This document shows, one piece after another, positions 36,003 through 45,453 of a stretch of DNA of 64,000 nucleotides. The notes under the pieces were generated by a model. The model saw nothing but the letters and a program-made list of their open reading frames with translations, was not told the origin of the DNA and did not search any database. The stretch is from Rhodospirillales bacterium (lineage in GTDB: Bacteria > Pseudomonadota > Alphaproteobacteria > Rhodospirillales > UBA2165), in the NCBI GenBank assembly GCA_012960465.1, contig DUBF01000069.1, forward strand, positions 1-64,000, given 5' to 3'. A program made the position numbers and the translations under genes. Numbering within the stretch: position 1 is the stretch's first letter; each line of letters starts with the position of its first letter.

Positions 36003-37166
36003 CTACCTTTCCGGTATTCGGGTCATGTGGTTGTAAATAGCCATAAGCATGGCAATGAAAAGGCTGATACCCAGATACCCGGCAAGTGTAATCGCCTGGA
36101 GTTCCATCACCTGTCCGGTTTGAGGAGCTATTGCTCCATCCATGGCCCAGAAAAAATCAGCGTAGCCTATTGCGCCGGCAAGAGCTGTTGATTTGGCAAG
36201 GCTCAAATATTGATTTGTAATCGGAGGAATAATAAACCGCATGGCTTGCGGAACAATAACTTGGGAATAAGTCTGCATGTTCGTAAAGCCAATGGAGCCG
36301 GCGGCTTCTTTTTGACCTTTATCAACAGATTGAATGCCTGCACGTATAATCTCTCCCACGAATGCCGCGTTATACAATGTCAGACCGAATACCATTGCTG
36401 TAAATTCCGGTTCAAGAGCGGTTCCACCTTCAAAATTAAAACGACCAAATTTCGGGACTTCCCAGGTAACTGGAAAATCCAAAACCCAGGCGACAAGCAG
36501 TGGCAATAGGATGATCAAGCCTGCTCCCAAAATGAGTGACGGAAAAGGTTGCCCTGTATTTTTTTGTCGGTGTTTTGCCCATGCCCAAATAATGGCGGAG
36601 ATTAATGTCGCTATCAAAACGGCCCACGCAACAAATTCCGCGCCGCCCTCTAAAATAGGTAACGGAATAAAGAAACCTTCTATATTAAGAAATGCCACGT
36701 CAAAAAAACTAATGGAAGATCTTTTCATGGGCAGCATTTTAAGCGCTGCAAAATACCAGAAGAAAAGTTGGAGCAGCAGAGGGACATTTCGGAAAACCTC
36801 CACGTAGCCATTACCAAACTTACGCAGAAGGAGGTTCGACGAAAGTTTAAACATTGCAATAAAAAAGCCCAATATAGTGGCGAGAATTATGGCAATAAGC
36901 GATAGAAAGATCGTATTGAGCAGGGTTACGATCATCGCCTCGATGTAGGTCGATCGCGGGCTGTAGTCGATAAGTGCCGGGCTGATGGGAAAGCCGGCTT
37001 CATCGGTTAAAAAATCGAAGCCCGTTTTCAGGCCAAGCCGGGCCATATTGGTTGTCGCTATATCATATACCCAGAACATCCCGCAAATTATGACTACAAC
37101 CAGTCCCCATTGGTACGTAAGCGAACGTACACTGCCTTTGCGCCAGAAGCTGAGTAAATTTTCCAT
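36003..37166 (-). CDS. Amino-acid ABC transporter permease, AapQ-like
   Basis: This 387-residue permease has the domain features YVEVFRNVPLLLQLFFWYFA and the EAA-type GQKEAAGSIGFTNMQTYSQV. It has the long central insertion typical of AapQ proteins. The ATG at 37164-37166 is preferred to the TTG codon before it. A stem-loop separates it from the binding-protein gene upstream. Confidence 0.88.
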   Translation of the reverse strand: MENLLSFWRKGSVRSLTYQWGLVVVIICGMFWVYDIATTNMARLGLKTGFDFLTDEAGFPISPALIDYSPRSTYIEAMIVTLLNTIFLSLIAIILATILGFFIAMFKLSSNLLLRKFGNGYVEVFRNVPLLLQLFFWYFAALKMLPMKRSSISFFDVAFLNIEGFFIPLPILEGGAEFVAWAVLIATLISAIIWAWAKHRQKNTGQPFPSLILGAGLIILLPLLVAWVLDFPVTWEVPKFGRFNFEGGTALEPEFTAMVFGLTLYNAAFVGEIIRAGIQSVDKGQKEAAGSIGFTNMQTYSQVIVPQAMRFIIPPITNQYLSLAKSTALAGAIGYADFFWAMDGAIAPQTGQVMELQAITLAGYLGISLFIAMLMAIYNHMTRIPER

Positions 37167-37194
37167 CAAATAGACTTAAGTGTTTCAATACTAA

Positions 37195-37230
37195 TGGGTG
37201 CCTCATTGAAATTAATTAATGAGGCACCCA
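37195..37230 (-). promoter_or_regulatory. Intercistronic stem-loop between binding-protein and permease genes
   Basis: TGGGTGCCTCATT (37195-37207) and AATGAGGCACCCA (37218-37230) form a perfect 13-bp stem with a 10-nt loop. No T-run follows on the transcribed strand, so it is more likely an mRNA-stabilising or partial attenuation element for the binding-protein transcript than a full terminator. Confidence 0.6.
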
Positions 37231-37262
37231 GGGATCAGTTTATTGGGTAATGGTGTTAAGGC

Positions 37263-38303
37263 TTAACGGAAAGGAGGAGAAATAAGCAGTCCACCTTTAG
37301 TATGCAGTACGTTCTTGCCTCGAGGCATGTTTAAACGACTATCTTTGCCTAAATGTTTTTCCCACATTTCACCGTAATTACCGACGGCTTTAATGGCATT
37401 GTAGGCCCAGTCTTTACCCAGTCCAATTTTTGCTCCGAACTTTCCTGTTGTCCCCAAAATACGTTGGACAAATGGGTTCTTTGCACTTGACCTCATCTTA
37501 TCGACATTCTTGCTGGTAATCCCAAATTCCTCAGCGGCGATAAGAGCGTTAAAAGTCCAGACAACAATATCTTTCCAGACCTGATCGCCGTGACCCACCA
37601 TGGGTGAAATAGGCTCATTTGAAATAGTTTCCGGTAAGATCATATGTTCATCCGGGTTTGTCATGGCTAAACGACGAGCACCAAGACCAAACTTATCTGT
37701 GCAGAAAGCATCGCAACGCTTTGCATCATACGCCTTTTGAGCTTCGCCCATACTTCCAAATGTCACCTGCTTGAACTTCATCCCGTTTTTGCGGAAGTAA
37801 TCCGACACATTACCTTGAGTTGTCGCACCAGCTGACATGCAAAATGTTGCGCCATCCAACTCTTTAGCTGATTTTACGCCGAGGCTTTTGCGAACCATGA
37901 AACCCTGGCCGTCAAATACCATAACGCGGGTAAAATCCAGTCCTTGGCCCACGTCTCGCGCGAATGTCCAGGTAAATCGGTGAGTGACCACATCGACCGT
38001 ACCAGCTTTCATAGCATTAAAAGCGACAGGCAGTTTCATTTTTGTTGTTTTGATTTTATCAGCGTCACCAAGTACCGCTGCTGCAATAGCGCGGCACAAG
38101 TCAACATCAAAGCCAACCATTTTTCCCGCTTTATTCGGGAAAGCGTAACCCGGCACGCCTGGCACAACGCCACAATGAAGAATGCCAGCTTTTTTTACGT
38201 CCGCTAAACGATCGGCCTTTGCCGCAGTCGCCATAATACCTAAAGAGGCGATTGCAGCTGACATTACGGTCAAGCGTCCAATTTTAGAATTAAGAAATCT
38301 CAT
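37263..38303 (-). CDS. Amino-acid ABC transporter substrate-binding protein, AapJ-like
   Basis: This 346-residue periplasmic binding protein has a signal peptide (hydrophobic core about residues 12-28, cleavage near TAAKA) and the family-3 solute-binding fold starting RLADVKKAGILHCGVVPG and KMVGFDVDLCRAIAAAVLGD. AapJ proteins bind a wide range of L-amino acids. It is the first gene of the leftward operon and diverges from the MarR-family gene across a 154-nt control region. Confidence 0.9.
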   Translation of the reverse strand: MRFLNSKIGRLTVMSAAIASLGIMATAAKADRLADVKKAGILHCGVVPGVPGYAFPNKAGKMVGFDVDLCRAIAAAVLGDADKIKTTKMKLPVAFNAMKAGTVDVVTHRFTWTFARDVGQGLDFTRVMVFDGQGFMVRKSLGVKSAKELDGATFCMSAGATTQGNVSDYFRKNGMKFKQVTFGSMGEAQKAYDAKRCDAFCTDKFGLGARRLAMTNPDEHMILPETISNEPISPMVGHGDQVWKDIVVWTFNALIAAEEFGITSKNVDKMRSSAKNPFVQRILGTTGKFGAKIGLGKDWAYNAIKAVGNYGEMWEKHLGKDSRLNMPRGKNVLHTKGGLLISPPFR

Positions 38304-38369
38304 TTACTATCTCCCAGTGAAGGTTTTTATTTTATCAATAATAGAATTTAAGTTGGTTTTAACACTAAT

Positions 38370-38406
38370 TTGACAACGAGCTTAATACAAGTATTGTTAT
38401 ATTGTA
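38370..38406. promoter_or_regulatory. Possible promoter and dyad operator in the divergent region
   Basis: A TTGACA hexamer (38370-38375) is followed by the dyad TACAA (38386-38390) ... TTGTA (38402-38406), with an inner ACAAGTATTGT. The -10 element is poorly defined. The position between the MarR gene and the AapJ operon suggests a MarR-type operator, but the symmetry is short. Confidence 0.3.
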
Positions 38407-38457
38407 AATACGCGTAACTGCAACCTATTATTAAGATGTATTTGTGAAAAAAGATTT

Positions 38458-38949
38458 ATGCCTGCTAAAGACACAGAGCCCTATATCTCAGAGGAAAAAG
38501 TAACAACACAAATTCGAGCAATTTGGGTGCGCAATTTTGCTTGTATAAAGGAGACACTACGTCAATTTGATCTCACGCCAGTGCAGTGGCGCGTCCTGGC
38601 AAATTTGCAAGAATTCAATGGGCAGAATGTCTACTCGCTTGCGGAACGCAGTTACACAAACCGCGCAAACCTCAGTCGTGACGTCGCAATCCTGGAAAAG
38701 TTAGGCCTGGTTGAGCGCAACAGAGAAAGTCGGGATCAACGGAATGTCCTGGTGACACTCACCTACGCCGGTAAAATTAAATTTGATCAGGTTAGACCGG
38801 CAGTGGAACAGGAAACAAATTTTATCCTCGAAGGCCTCTCATCCCCCGAAATCGAAACTTTGATGCGATTACTGGTTAAAATAAAACATAACTCCTATCG
38901 TCAACACCCTATGGTTCATAACACTAGCAAGGAAAAGTCTAATGGCTGA
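38458..38949 (+). CDS. MarR-family transcriptional regulator
   Basis: This 163-residue winged-helix protein has the MarR order: helix-turn-helix with SLAERSYTNRANLSRDVAIL, then the wing with GLVERNRESRDQRNVLVTLT. Its stop overlaps the start of the downstream ThDP enzyme gene by 8 nt, so it is part of that operon and probably senses its pathway's substrate. It diverges from the AapJ operon and may control both directions. Confidence 0.9.
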   Translation: MPAKDTEPYISEEKVTTQIRAIWVRNFACIKETLRQFDLTPVQWRVLANLQEFNGQNVYSLAERSYTNRANLSRDVAILEKLGLVERNRESRDQRNVLVTLTYAGKIKFDQVRPAVEQETNFILEGLSSPEIETLMRLLVKIKHNSYRQHPMVHNTSKEKSNG

Positions 38950-40627
38950 TATAGCGCAAAAAACCGGCGGACAGATTATCGTCGATCACTTGGTAAACAA
39001 TGGTATTGACCGGGTGTTTTCAGTGCCGGGTGAGAGTTTTTTAGGCGTCATGGATGCCTTATATGATCGAGCAAATGAAATTCAATTTATAAACTGTCGA
39101 CAGGAAGGTGGCGCCGCTTTTATGGCGGCGGCCTTCGGTAAATTAACCGGAAAACCAGGCGTTTGTTTTGTCACTCGTGGGCCGGGTGCGACGAATGCAA
39201 GTATTGGCGTACATGTTGCCAAACAAGATTCTGTACCGATGATTTTATTTGTGGGACAAGTTTCCGTATCATCTACCCATCGGGAAGCCTTCCAAGAGGT
39301 TGACATCCCTGCGATGTTTAAGCCCCTAGCCAAATGGGCCGTACAAATTGATGACGCCGAACGATTACCTGAGTTACTCAACCGAGCCATAAAGGTTGCC
39401 ACCTCCGGCAGACCCGGTCCAGTGGTTATAGGTATTCCTGAAGACATGCAGATGCAATTAGCGAATGCACCCGAAGTTGCGCCGAACGTTCCGATAATTT
39501 CTGGCCCTTCTTCAACTCAAATTGAGCAGTTAGGTAATTTGATTAGTGGAGCACAGCAACCCGTAATGATGTTGGGGGCTTCAACTTGGAATTCGGAGGC
39601 GTGTGATCAAATCTCAGAATTTGCCAAACGGCACGATATTCCAGTCGTGGCGGGCTTTAGGTGCCAAGATAAAATCAATAACGATCATCCCAATTATATT
39701 GGCAGCATAGGTCCAGGGACGCCACCTCATATAACCAACCTAATTAATGGCTCTGATTTATTCATGGTTCTTGGCGTCGAGTTGAGTGAGATTGTTACCC
39801 AAGGGTTCTCGCAATTCACCTTGCCAAGGATGAAGCAAACGTTGGTTCACGTGCACCCAGAGGAAGAAGAACTGGGCCGCATTTATCAACCTGAACTCGC
39901 AATTCAATCCAGTATGACAGAGTTTGCAACGTCGGTGGCCGACAAGACCTTTAAAGTAAATACAAAGAAGACGGCAAATACCCAAGAGCTTAGAGAGCAA
40001 TTTGAAAAATTCGTTGTGCCCTCGACGTGTCCCGGGGATGTTCACATCGGCGAAATACTGGCATGGCTCGATACGAGATTGCCGAATGACGCAATCGTAT
40101 CATGTGGCGCCGGGAATTATACCCACTGGATATTGAGGTTTATCCAACATCGCCGTTTTGGGACGCAACTAGCGCCTCTTGGAGCTGTCATGGGATATAG
40201 TGTGCCGGCAGCAATCGCCGCCTCAATACAATTTCCTGATCGCATCTCCGTTGCTTTCGCGGGCGACGGATGCTTTCTGATGAACGCCCAAGAAATTGCA
40301 ACAGCGAAAATGTATGGTGCCAGCCCAATAATTATAATTATTAACAACGGAATTTATGGCGCTATTCGAATGCATCAAGAACGCGTATTTCCAACGCGCT
40401 CCATCGGTACCGATCTGGTAAATCCAGATTTTGTCGCCTATGCCAACGCCTTTGGCGCGAATGCCTATCGAATTACAAAAACAGAAGACTTTGAAAAGGC
40501 CTTCGAGGCGGCCGTTACAAATCAGGGGCCAAGTATAATTGAACTTGTCGTTTCTGAAGAGGCTATTTCGCCGGCTTTTACGTTGACCGAGTTGACCGAG
40601 AAGTCGCTCAAAAATCAGAAGGTGTGA
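38942..40627 (+). CDS. Thiamine-diphosphate enzyme, acetolactate synthase-like
   Basis: The 561-residue protein has all three ThDP domains: the catalytic Glu in NCRQEGGAAFMA (about residue 60), a central domain, and the cofactor motif GDGCFLMNAQEIATA ending in NNG. It belongs to the acetolactate synthase/2-oxo-acid decarboxylase superfamily, but no regulatory subunit gene is present. It is followed 3 nt later by an aminotransferase, and an amino-acid importer lies divergent. It therefore probably decarboxylates the 2-oxo acid formed from an imported amino acid. Sulfopyruvate or phenylpyruvate-type acids are possible substrates; none can be assigned. Confidence 0.85.
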   Translation: MADIAQKTGGQIIVDHLVNNGIDRVFSVPGESFLGVMDALYDRANEIQFINCRQEGGAAFMAAAFGKLTGKPGVCFVTRGPGATNASIGVHVAKQDSVPMILFVGQVSVSSTHREAFQEVDIPAMFKPLAKWAVQIDDAERLPELLNRAIKVATSGRPGPVVIGIPEDMQMQLANAPEVAPNVPIISGPSSTQIEQLGNLISGAQQPVMMLGASTWNSEACDQISEFAKRHDIPVVAGFRCQDKINNDHPNYIGSIGPGTPPHITNLINGSDLFMVLGVELSEIVTQGFSQFTLPRMKQTLVHVHPEEEELGRIYQPELAIQSSMTEFATSVADKTFKVNTKKTANTQELREQFEKFVVPSTCPGDVHIGEILAWLDTRLPNDAIVSCGAGNYTHWILRFIQHRRFGTQLAPLGAVMGYSVPAAIAASIQFPDRISVAFAGDGCFLMNAQEIATAKMYGASPIIIIINNGIYGAIRMHQERVFPTRSIGTDLVNPDFVAYANAFGANAYRITKTEDFEKAFEAAVTNQGPSIIELVVSEEAISPAFTLTELTEKSLKNQKV

Positions 40628-40630
40628 TTT

Positions 40631-41770
40631 ATGGCGAAAAATTTTACAGACCCAAATATACTTGTGCGCGCAGAGATCGCAACACTGCCCACTCCCGGCT
40701 TTGGTGTTAAATATGATGAGTTCCAGAGAGATAACCCGGATTTAGAAATTATAAGATTGGGCAGTAATGAAAATTTATACGGTCCAAGTCCCCTCGTTTT
40801 AAAAGCGATTGAGGATAGTATCGGGGAAATTAATTTTTATCCCGATAACACCTGCACCGAAATTTCTGAGAAGATGGGTCACGTATTAGGTGTGGATCCG
40901 TCGCGGCTTGTTTTCGATTGCGGTGCTGAGTCAATTATGTTGACGTTGATGAATTTATGTCTGAGGCCTGGCGACAAAGTGGTCAGTTTAATTCCAAGTT
41001 TTCCACCTATCTATACCTGGACGGCGGCTGTCGGTGCCGAGGTTATTGGCGTAGAGCATGAAGATGACTTATTGTTTTCCGCTGACAAATTTTGTGATGC
41101 GGCGGCCGGCGGCGTTAGAATGGTTTATCTGTGCATGCCAAACAATCCAACGGGAAGTTATTTCACAGGGCCTGAACTATCTGCCATTGTGGAGGCCTCT
41201 TCATCTGATACCTTGTTTGTGCTTGATGAAGCCTATGTGGAATTTTCGCGCGATAAATCGAATTATCCTAATGCTATCCAAATCCTTGAGGCGGCGGGCC
41301 AGCCTTATATATCGCTTCGAACCATGTCAAAGGCGTATGCCCTTGCCGGCATGAGGATCGGCTACGGCATTTGTTATCATGAGGAATTTGCCGGGTTGCT
41401 CAAGCGCGCCAACACCGTTTTTAATGTGGGCGTATTAACCTTGAGGGCGGCTGTCGCCGCTTTATCCGACCCCCAACATGTCAAAAAAACTCTCAGCGCT
41501 GTTTCCGATGAGAAAAGCCGTGTCGAAAAAGAAATGCTTTCCATGGGTATACGTTTATTTAATTCAGCCGGTAATTTTAATTGCGTCTGGGTATCCGAAT
41601 TCAGCCAGGCTCTCGACATTCAAAATAAAATGCAGCAGGTTGGAATTTTTATCAAAGGACAAAAAGGACGTCCAACAAAACAGGGTGATTTTGAGGGCGT
41701 TTTGCGGATTACCGTTGGCACACCCGCATATAACGATAAAATGCTAAAGGAGTTGGAAACTCTGATCTAA
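40631..41770 (+). CDS. HisC-like PLP aminotransferase (second copy)
   Basis: This 379-residue aminotransferase of the histidinol-phosphate family has MPNNPTGSYF, LFVLDEAYVEFS and the PLP lysine in TMSKAYALAGMRIGYG. AGAAGGTG is its ribosome binding site, and it lies 3 nt after the ThDP gene. It differs clearly from the HisC-like protein at 32981. The operon context suggests transamination feeding the ThDP enzyme. Confidence 0.87.
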   Translation: MAKNFTDPNILVRAEIATLPTPGFGVKYDEFQRDNPDLEIIRLGSNENLYGPSPLVLKAIEDSIGEINFYPDNTCTEISEKMGHVLGVDPSRLVFDCGAESIMLTLMNLCLRPGDKVVSLIPSFPPIYTWTAAVGAEVIGVEHEDDLLFSADKFCDAAAGGVRMVYLCMPNNPTGSYFTGPELSAIVEASSSDTLFVLDEAYVEFSRDKSNYPNAIQILEAAGQPYISLRTMSKAYALAGMRIGYGICYHEEFAGLLKRANTVFNVGVLTLRAAVAALSDPQHVKKTLSAVSDEKSRVEKEMLSMGIRLFNSAGNFNCVWVSEFSQALDIQNKMQQVGIFIKGQKGRPTKQGDFEGVLRITVGTPAYNDKMLKELETLI

Positions 41771-41946
41771 GGTTACGAAAAACCATTATTCAGTATGAAT
41801 AATTCCCCATTACCACCGATGTCAGGCGTTATTTGAGCTAATATCTACTGGTGCTTATTATTACGATGGGACCATCATCGATCGGCAGAGAGAAAAGACT
41901 TTTGAACTCCGTATTCCGCAGGAAAAACAGCAAGAGTGTTTCGAAT

Positions 41947-42075
41947 TTAAAGATCATATAATTGAGGCAGGATCGCGGATAGAGAGCGCCAAACGATTAA
42001 GGTGAGCGGGATGCCAACGCGAATAAAATCGGAAAAACGATAATCACCTGGCGAAAGGCGTTTGTATTAGTTAAA
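41947..42075 (-). pseudogene. Degraded 3' end of an SLC13/DASS permease gene
   Basis: On the minus strand, from 42054 down to the TAA at 41947-41949, the frame reads SPGDYRFSDFIRVG, then IPLTLIVWRSLSAILPQLYD and a final Leu. This is nearly the same as the last 33 residues of the intact SLC13 permease ending at 25250; by eye, about 13 of 96 nucleotides differ. Further upstream, similarity to the TN-containing segment continues only after a frame change, and the rest of the gene is absent. The remaining bases of the 316-nt gap (41771-41946) hold no gene I recognise. Confidence 0.72.
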
Positions 42076-42086
42076 TCACGGTCCGC

Positions 42087-43070
42087 CTATGGTAACAAAA
42101 TTGTTGAACCGACGTTCTTGCCACGCTCCAAGTCTCGGTGAGCCAGATGTGTATCACTCAAAGGATAAATCTGATTCACACGGATTTTGATGTTCTCCTT
42201 CTCGACCATGTCAAACAATTCAGCGGCAGTGGCTTCCAATGCTTTGCGTGGTGTTATGAAGTGACGCAGGGACGTGCGCCGGAAACTTAGGGATCCTTTC
42301 GTCATCAATACACTAGGTTCTATGGGATCTAATTTGCCCGAGATGTCGCCATAAGAGATCAAATGGCCCAGTGGGCGTAAGCTCGCAATCGAAATATCAA
42401 AGGTATCTCTCCCAACGGGATCATAGACGGCTTGGACACCTTCGCCATTGGTAATTTCGCGAACCCGTTCGGCGACATTTTCGTTTTTGTAGTTTATAGG
42501 GAAATCACATCCATTCAATTTTGCTATTTCAGCTTTTTTGTCGCTACTGATTGTGCCAATAACTCTCGCGCCTAAATGTTTTGCCCATTGACACATAATG
42601 GTGCCAACACCTCCGGCAGCAGCATGGATAAGTATACTATCACCCTTCTGGACGTTATACGCACGACACAAAAGATATTGGGCGGTCATGCCTTTGACCA
42701 TCATTGCTGCAGTTGTTTTATCGTCTATGGAGTCAGGAACTACTATAACTTTCTCCGCATCGACAAGCCGGCTCTCCGTATAACCACCAAAGCCACCGAA
42801 CCCGTAGGCGACCCTTTGACCAACATTAAGCCCGTTCACGCCACAACCAACCTCTTCGATAATACCAACAGCTTCACGACCAAGAGTGAGTGGGAACTGG
42901 TCGGAGGCAAAACTACCTTCCCCAGCGCGAAGAAGAACCTCATTATAATTAACACCAATCGCGGTTTGCCGCAGTCGGATTTCTCCTGGGCCTGGCTTGC
43001 CAATTTTAACATCCTCGTACTTAAGGACTTCTGGTCCACCAAACTCATGAATTCGAACAGCTTTTACCAA
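42087..43070 (-). CDS. Quinone oxidoreductase-type zinc-free alcohol dehydrogenase family
   Basis: This 327-residue MDR-superfamily protein has GVNYNEVLLRAG, LGREAVGIIEEVG and the NADPH-binding AAAGGVGTIMCQWAKHLGA. It has no structural or catalytic zinc cysteines, as in QorA. I start at a TTG (43068-43070) with AAGGAG 8 nt upstream. This gives the family-typical VKAVRIHEFGGPEVL start; the ATG at 43160 would add 30 atypical residues. It stands alone, divergent from the TTT genes. The substrate is an unknown enone or quinone. Confidence 0.87.
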   Translation of the reverse strand: MVKAVRIHEFGGPEVLKYEDVKIGKPGPGEIRLRQTAIGVNYNEVLLRAGEGSFASDQFPLTLGREAVGIIEEVGCGVNGLNVGQRVAYGFGGFGGYTESRLVDAEKVIVVPDSIDDKTTAAMMVKGMTAQYLLCRAYNVQKGDSILIHAAAGGVGTIMCQWAKHLGARVIGTISSDKKAEIAKLNGCDFPINYKNENVAERVREITNGEGVQAVYDPVGRDTFDISIASLRPLGHLISYGDISGKLDPIEPSVLMTKGSLSFRRTSLRHFITPRKALEATAAELFDMVEKENIKIRVNQIYPLSDTHLAHRDLERGKNVGSTILLP

Positions 43071-43363
43071 CAATTGAACTCCTTGAAATCGCAGATCGAT
43101 TGGAACGAGGTGCGTTAGCACCTTTAAATAAAACTTGAATGAAGGCGCATTTTTTAACATTGCATCAAATGAACTTTTATTTCAATCTACGAGTTGTAGG
43201 TTTTCTTACAACTTTGCACTAAAAAAAATTTGGCGCTACGCTGAAGAATCCTGGCCGAAGGAGATCATTAACCCGCAGGCGATGAAATAGAACCAAAATG
43301 AGCGCAGTAATCTTTATTCACGTAAAGAATAGAATTTGATGCTATTTGACCATGGAGGTATTT

Positions 43364-45403
43364 ATGATTGAAGCTTTATTGACTGCATTCGGTCTCGTTT
43401 TTGCATGGCCAGCTATCGGATACCTGATGCTTGGAATTGGTCTGGGTATCTGGATTGGCGCAATCCCTGGATTGGGTGGCATTATAGGATTGGTTCTGTT
43501 ACTGCCCTTTACGTTCGGTATGGAAACAATTCCGGCCTTCGCTTTGTTGCTGGGTCTTTGGACAGTCACCGCTACCAGCGATACGATCTCTTCAGTGATG
43601 CTCGGTATTCCCGGAACCGCGGCTTCCCAAGCAACCATCCTTGATGGCTATCCAATGGCTCAGAAGGGTTTGGCAGCAAAGGCTTTCGGGGCCGCTTTTA
43701 CGGTATCAGCTATCGGTGGTGTGGTAGGTGCTATAATCTTGGCCGTTTCACTGCCTATTATATCCCCGGTTATTATGGCTTTTGGATCACCGGAATTATT
43801 CGCTCTCGGTATGCTCGGCCTGGCTATGGTCGGCACCTTGAGTGGTGCTTCTATCATGAAAGGCTTAGCAGCGGGGATGTTAGGATTGATGTTGGGGACG
43901 ATAGGTTTGGCTGAAACTGTGGCTATCCCGCGCTATACGTTTGGGTCACTCTATCTTATGGATGAGCTTCCTATAATTCCCGTTGTTTTGGGATTATTTG
44001 CAATTCCGGAACTTATGGAACTGGCGGTTAAGAATGTATCTATTTCCCGTGTCCCAAAAGATCAGGCCGTTGGTGGTGGGATTATCGATGGTATCCGGGA
44101 AGTTCGTAAACACTGGTGGTTGGCTCTTCGTTGTAGCATTCTCGGGTCTTACATAGGCATGCTTCCCGGGCTTGGAGCCTCAATCGTTGACTGGATCGCC
44201 TACGGTCATGCGGTGCAGAGTGCTAAAGACAAATCCCAGTTTGGAAAGGGAGATATTCGTGGTGTCATTGCCCCTGAAGCTGCAAATAATGCGATCAAGG
44301 GGGGGGCGCTTATTCCAACAGTTGCTTTTGGCATCCCCGGTAGTTTAGGGACTTCAATTTTGCTCGGTGCGCTTATTATGCAAGGCCTTCGCCCAGGACC
44401 GATGATGTTGTCGGAGAACCTTCATATTACTTTCTCTTTGGTGTGGATGATTGTTGTTGCCAATATTGTGGTTGCCGGGTTGCTTATGCTTTGGTCCAAG
44501 CAAGTTGCAAAAATAGCCTTTCTTCCCGGCCATCTGGTGGTTCCTGGTGTTATTGTGTTCGTATTCATGGGAGCATGGCTGGGAGGAGCTTCCTACGGTG
44601 ACTGGATTACCTGTCTGACAATAGGTATCGTTGGCTTTATCATGAAACGGGGTGGATGGCCACGACCGCCCTTGGTCCTCGCACTCATTCTCGGCAACAT
44701 CCTTGAAAATACGTTTCAGATCAGCAATCGAGCTTACGATGGGCTGTCATGGCTAACGCGTCCGATCGTCATGATCGTCGTAGCATTGGTTGTCTTGACC
44801 TTGATTTTTGCGGTTCGTGGGATCATTAAACATAAGAAAGGGCAGTCGAACGATCCAGATTCTGCAGTCGTAGGAGAGGGTGGTGAAAGAAATCCCCTCG
44901 TTTCCCTACCTTTTTCGGTGGCTCTTGGCATCATGTTTGTTTGGGCAGCATTTGAGTCCATTTCCTGGCCGGCAGAAGTCAGGCAATTTCCCATTATCAT
45001 CGCTATACCGGGTGCCATCCTTGTGTTCGTGACGTCGTTTCATGATTCTCGCGACCTGGTTCGGGCACGGGCAGCGGCGGGAAGCCTAGCTAACGCGGTA
45101 TATACTTTCTCTGAACAGGCGGTGCTGCCAAAAGCACTAATGTTTTTTGGTTATCTCATTGTTATGTTGTTGTTGACACTGGTGGTTGGTCAGAAAATCG
45201 CTATGCCAATTTTTATTGGTCTCTATTTGTGGCGTTGGGGCGGTTACGGCTTGCGGGTTTCTCTTGGTTACGCCTTGGGAGGTTGGGCTTTCATTGTTCT
45301 TTTCTATGATCAAGTCATGCACCTTATTTTTCATCCGTCGTTTTTCTATTCCATGGTACAGCCTCTTGTTCCTGAGTGGTTCCCTGGCTGGCTAATTTAT
45401 TAA
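43364..45403 (+). CDS. Fused TctA-TctB TTT transporter permease
   Basis: This 679-residue polytopic protein carries a full TctA (IGAIPGLGGIIGLVLLLPF, MLGIPGTAASQATILDGYPM, then GMLPGLGASIVDWIAYG and VAFGIPGSLGTSILLG) in residues 1-500. After a hydrophilic linker (about 505-520), a TctB-like module of four or five membrane segments follows. I start at the ATG at 43364 because GGAGG lies 5 nt upstream; two earlier starts at 43346 and 43352 overlap it. A RidA gene and then a TctC-type binding-protein gene follow, which completes the transporter. Confidence 0.87.
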   Translation: MIEALLTAFGLVFAWPAIGYLMLGIGLGIWIGAIPGLGGIIGLVLLLPFTFGMETIPAFALLLGLWTVTATSDTISSVMLGIPGTAASQATILDGYPMAQKGLAAKAFGAAFTVSAIGGVVGAIILAVSLPIISPVIMAFGSPELFALGMLGLAMVGTLSGASIMKGLAAGMLGLMLGTIGLAETVAIPRYTFGSLYLMDELPIIPVVLGLFAIPELMELAVKNVSISRVPKDQAVGGGIIDGIREVRKHWWLALRCSILGSYIGMLPGLGASIVDWIAYGHAVQSAKDKSQFGKGDIRGVIAPEAANNAIKGGALIPTVAFGIPGSLGTSILLGALIMQGLRPGPMMLSENLHITFSLVWMIVVANIVVAGLLMLWSKQVAKIAFLPGHLVVPGVIVFVFMGAWLGGASYGDWITCLTIGIVGFIMKRGGWPRPPLVLALILGNILENTFQISNRAYDGLSWLTRPIVMIVVALVVLTLIFAVRGIIKHKKGQSNDPDSAVVGEGGERNPLVSLPFSVALGIMFVWAAFESISWPAEVRQFPIIIAIPGAILVFVTSFHDSRDLVRARAAAGSLANAVYTFSEQAVLPKALMFFGYLIVMLLLTLVVGQKIAMPIFIGLYLWRWGGYGLRVSLGYALGGWAFIVLFYDQVMHLIFHPSFFYSMVQPLVPEWFPGWLIY

Positions 45404-45453
45404 CCCCCGACATTCGGTCATCTAAACAGAGGTCTTAAAAGGAGATATTAGAA

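Noticed and set aside
41830-42004. A plus-strand frame of about 55 codons in the gap after the second HisC-like gene
   Set aside because: It lies partly antisense to the SLC13 remnant, lacks a clear start, and resembles nothing I know.
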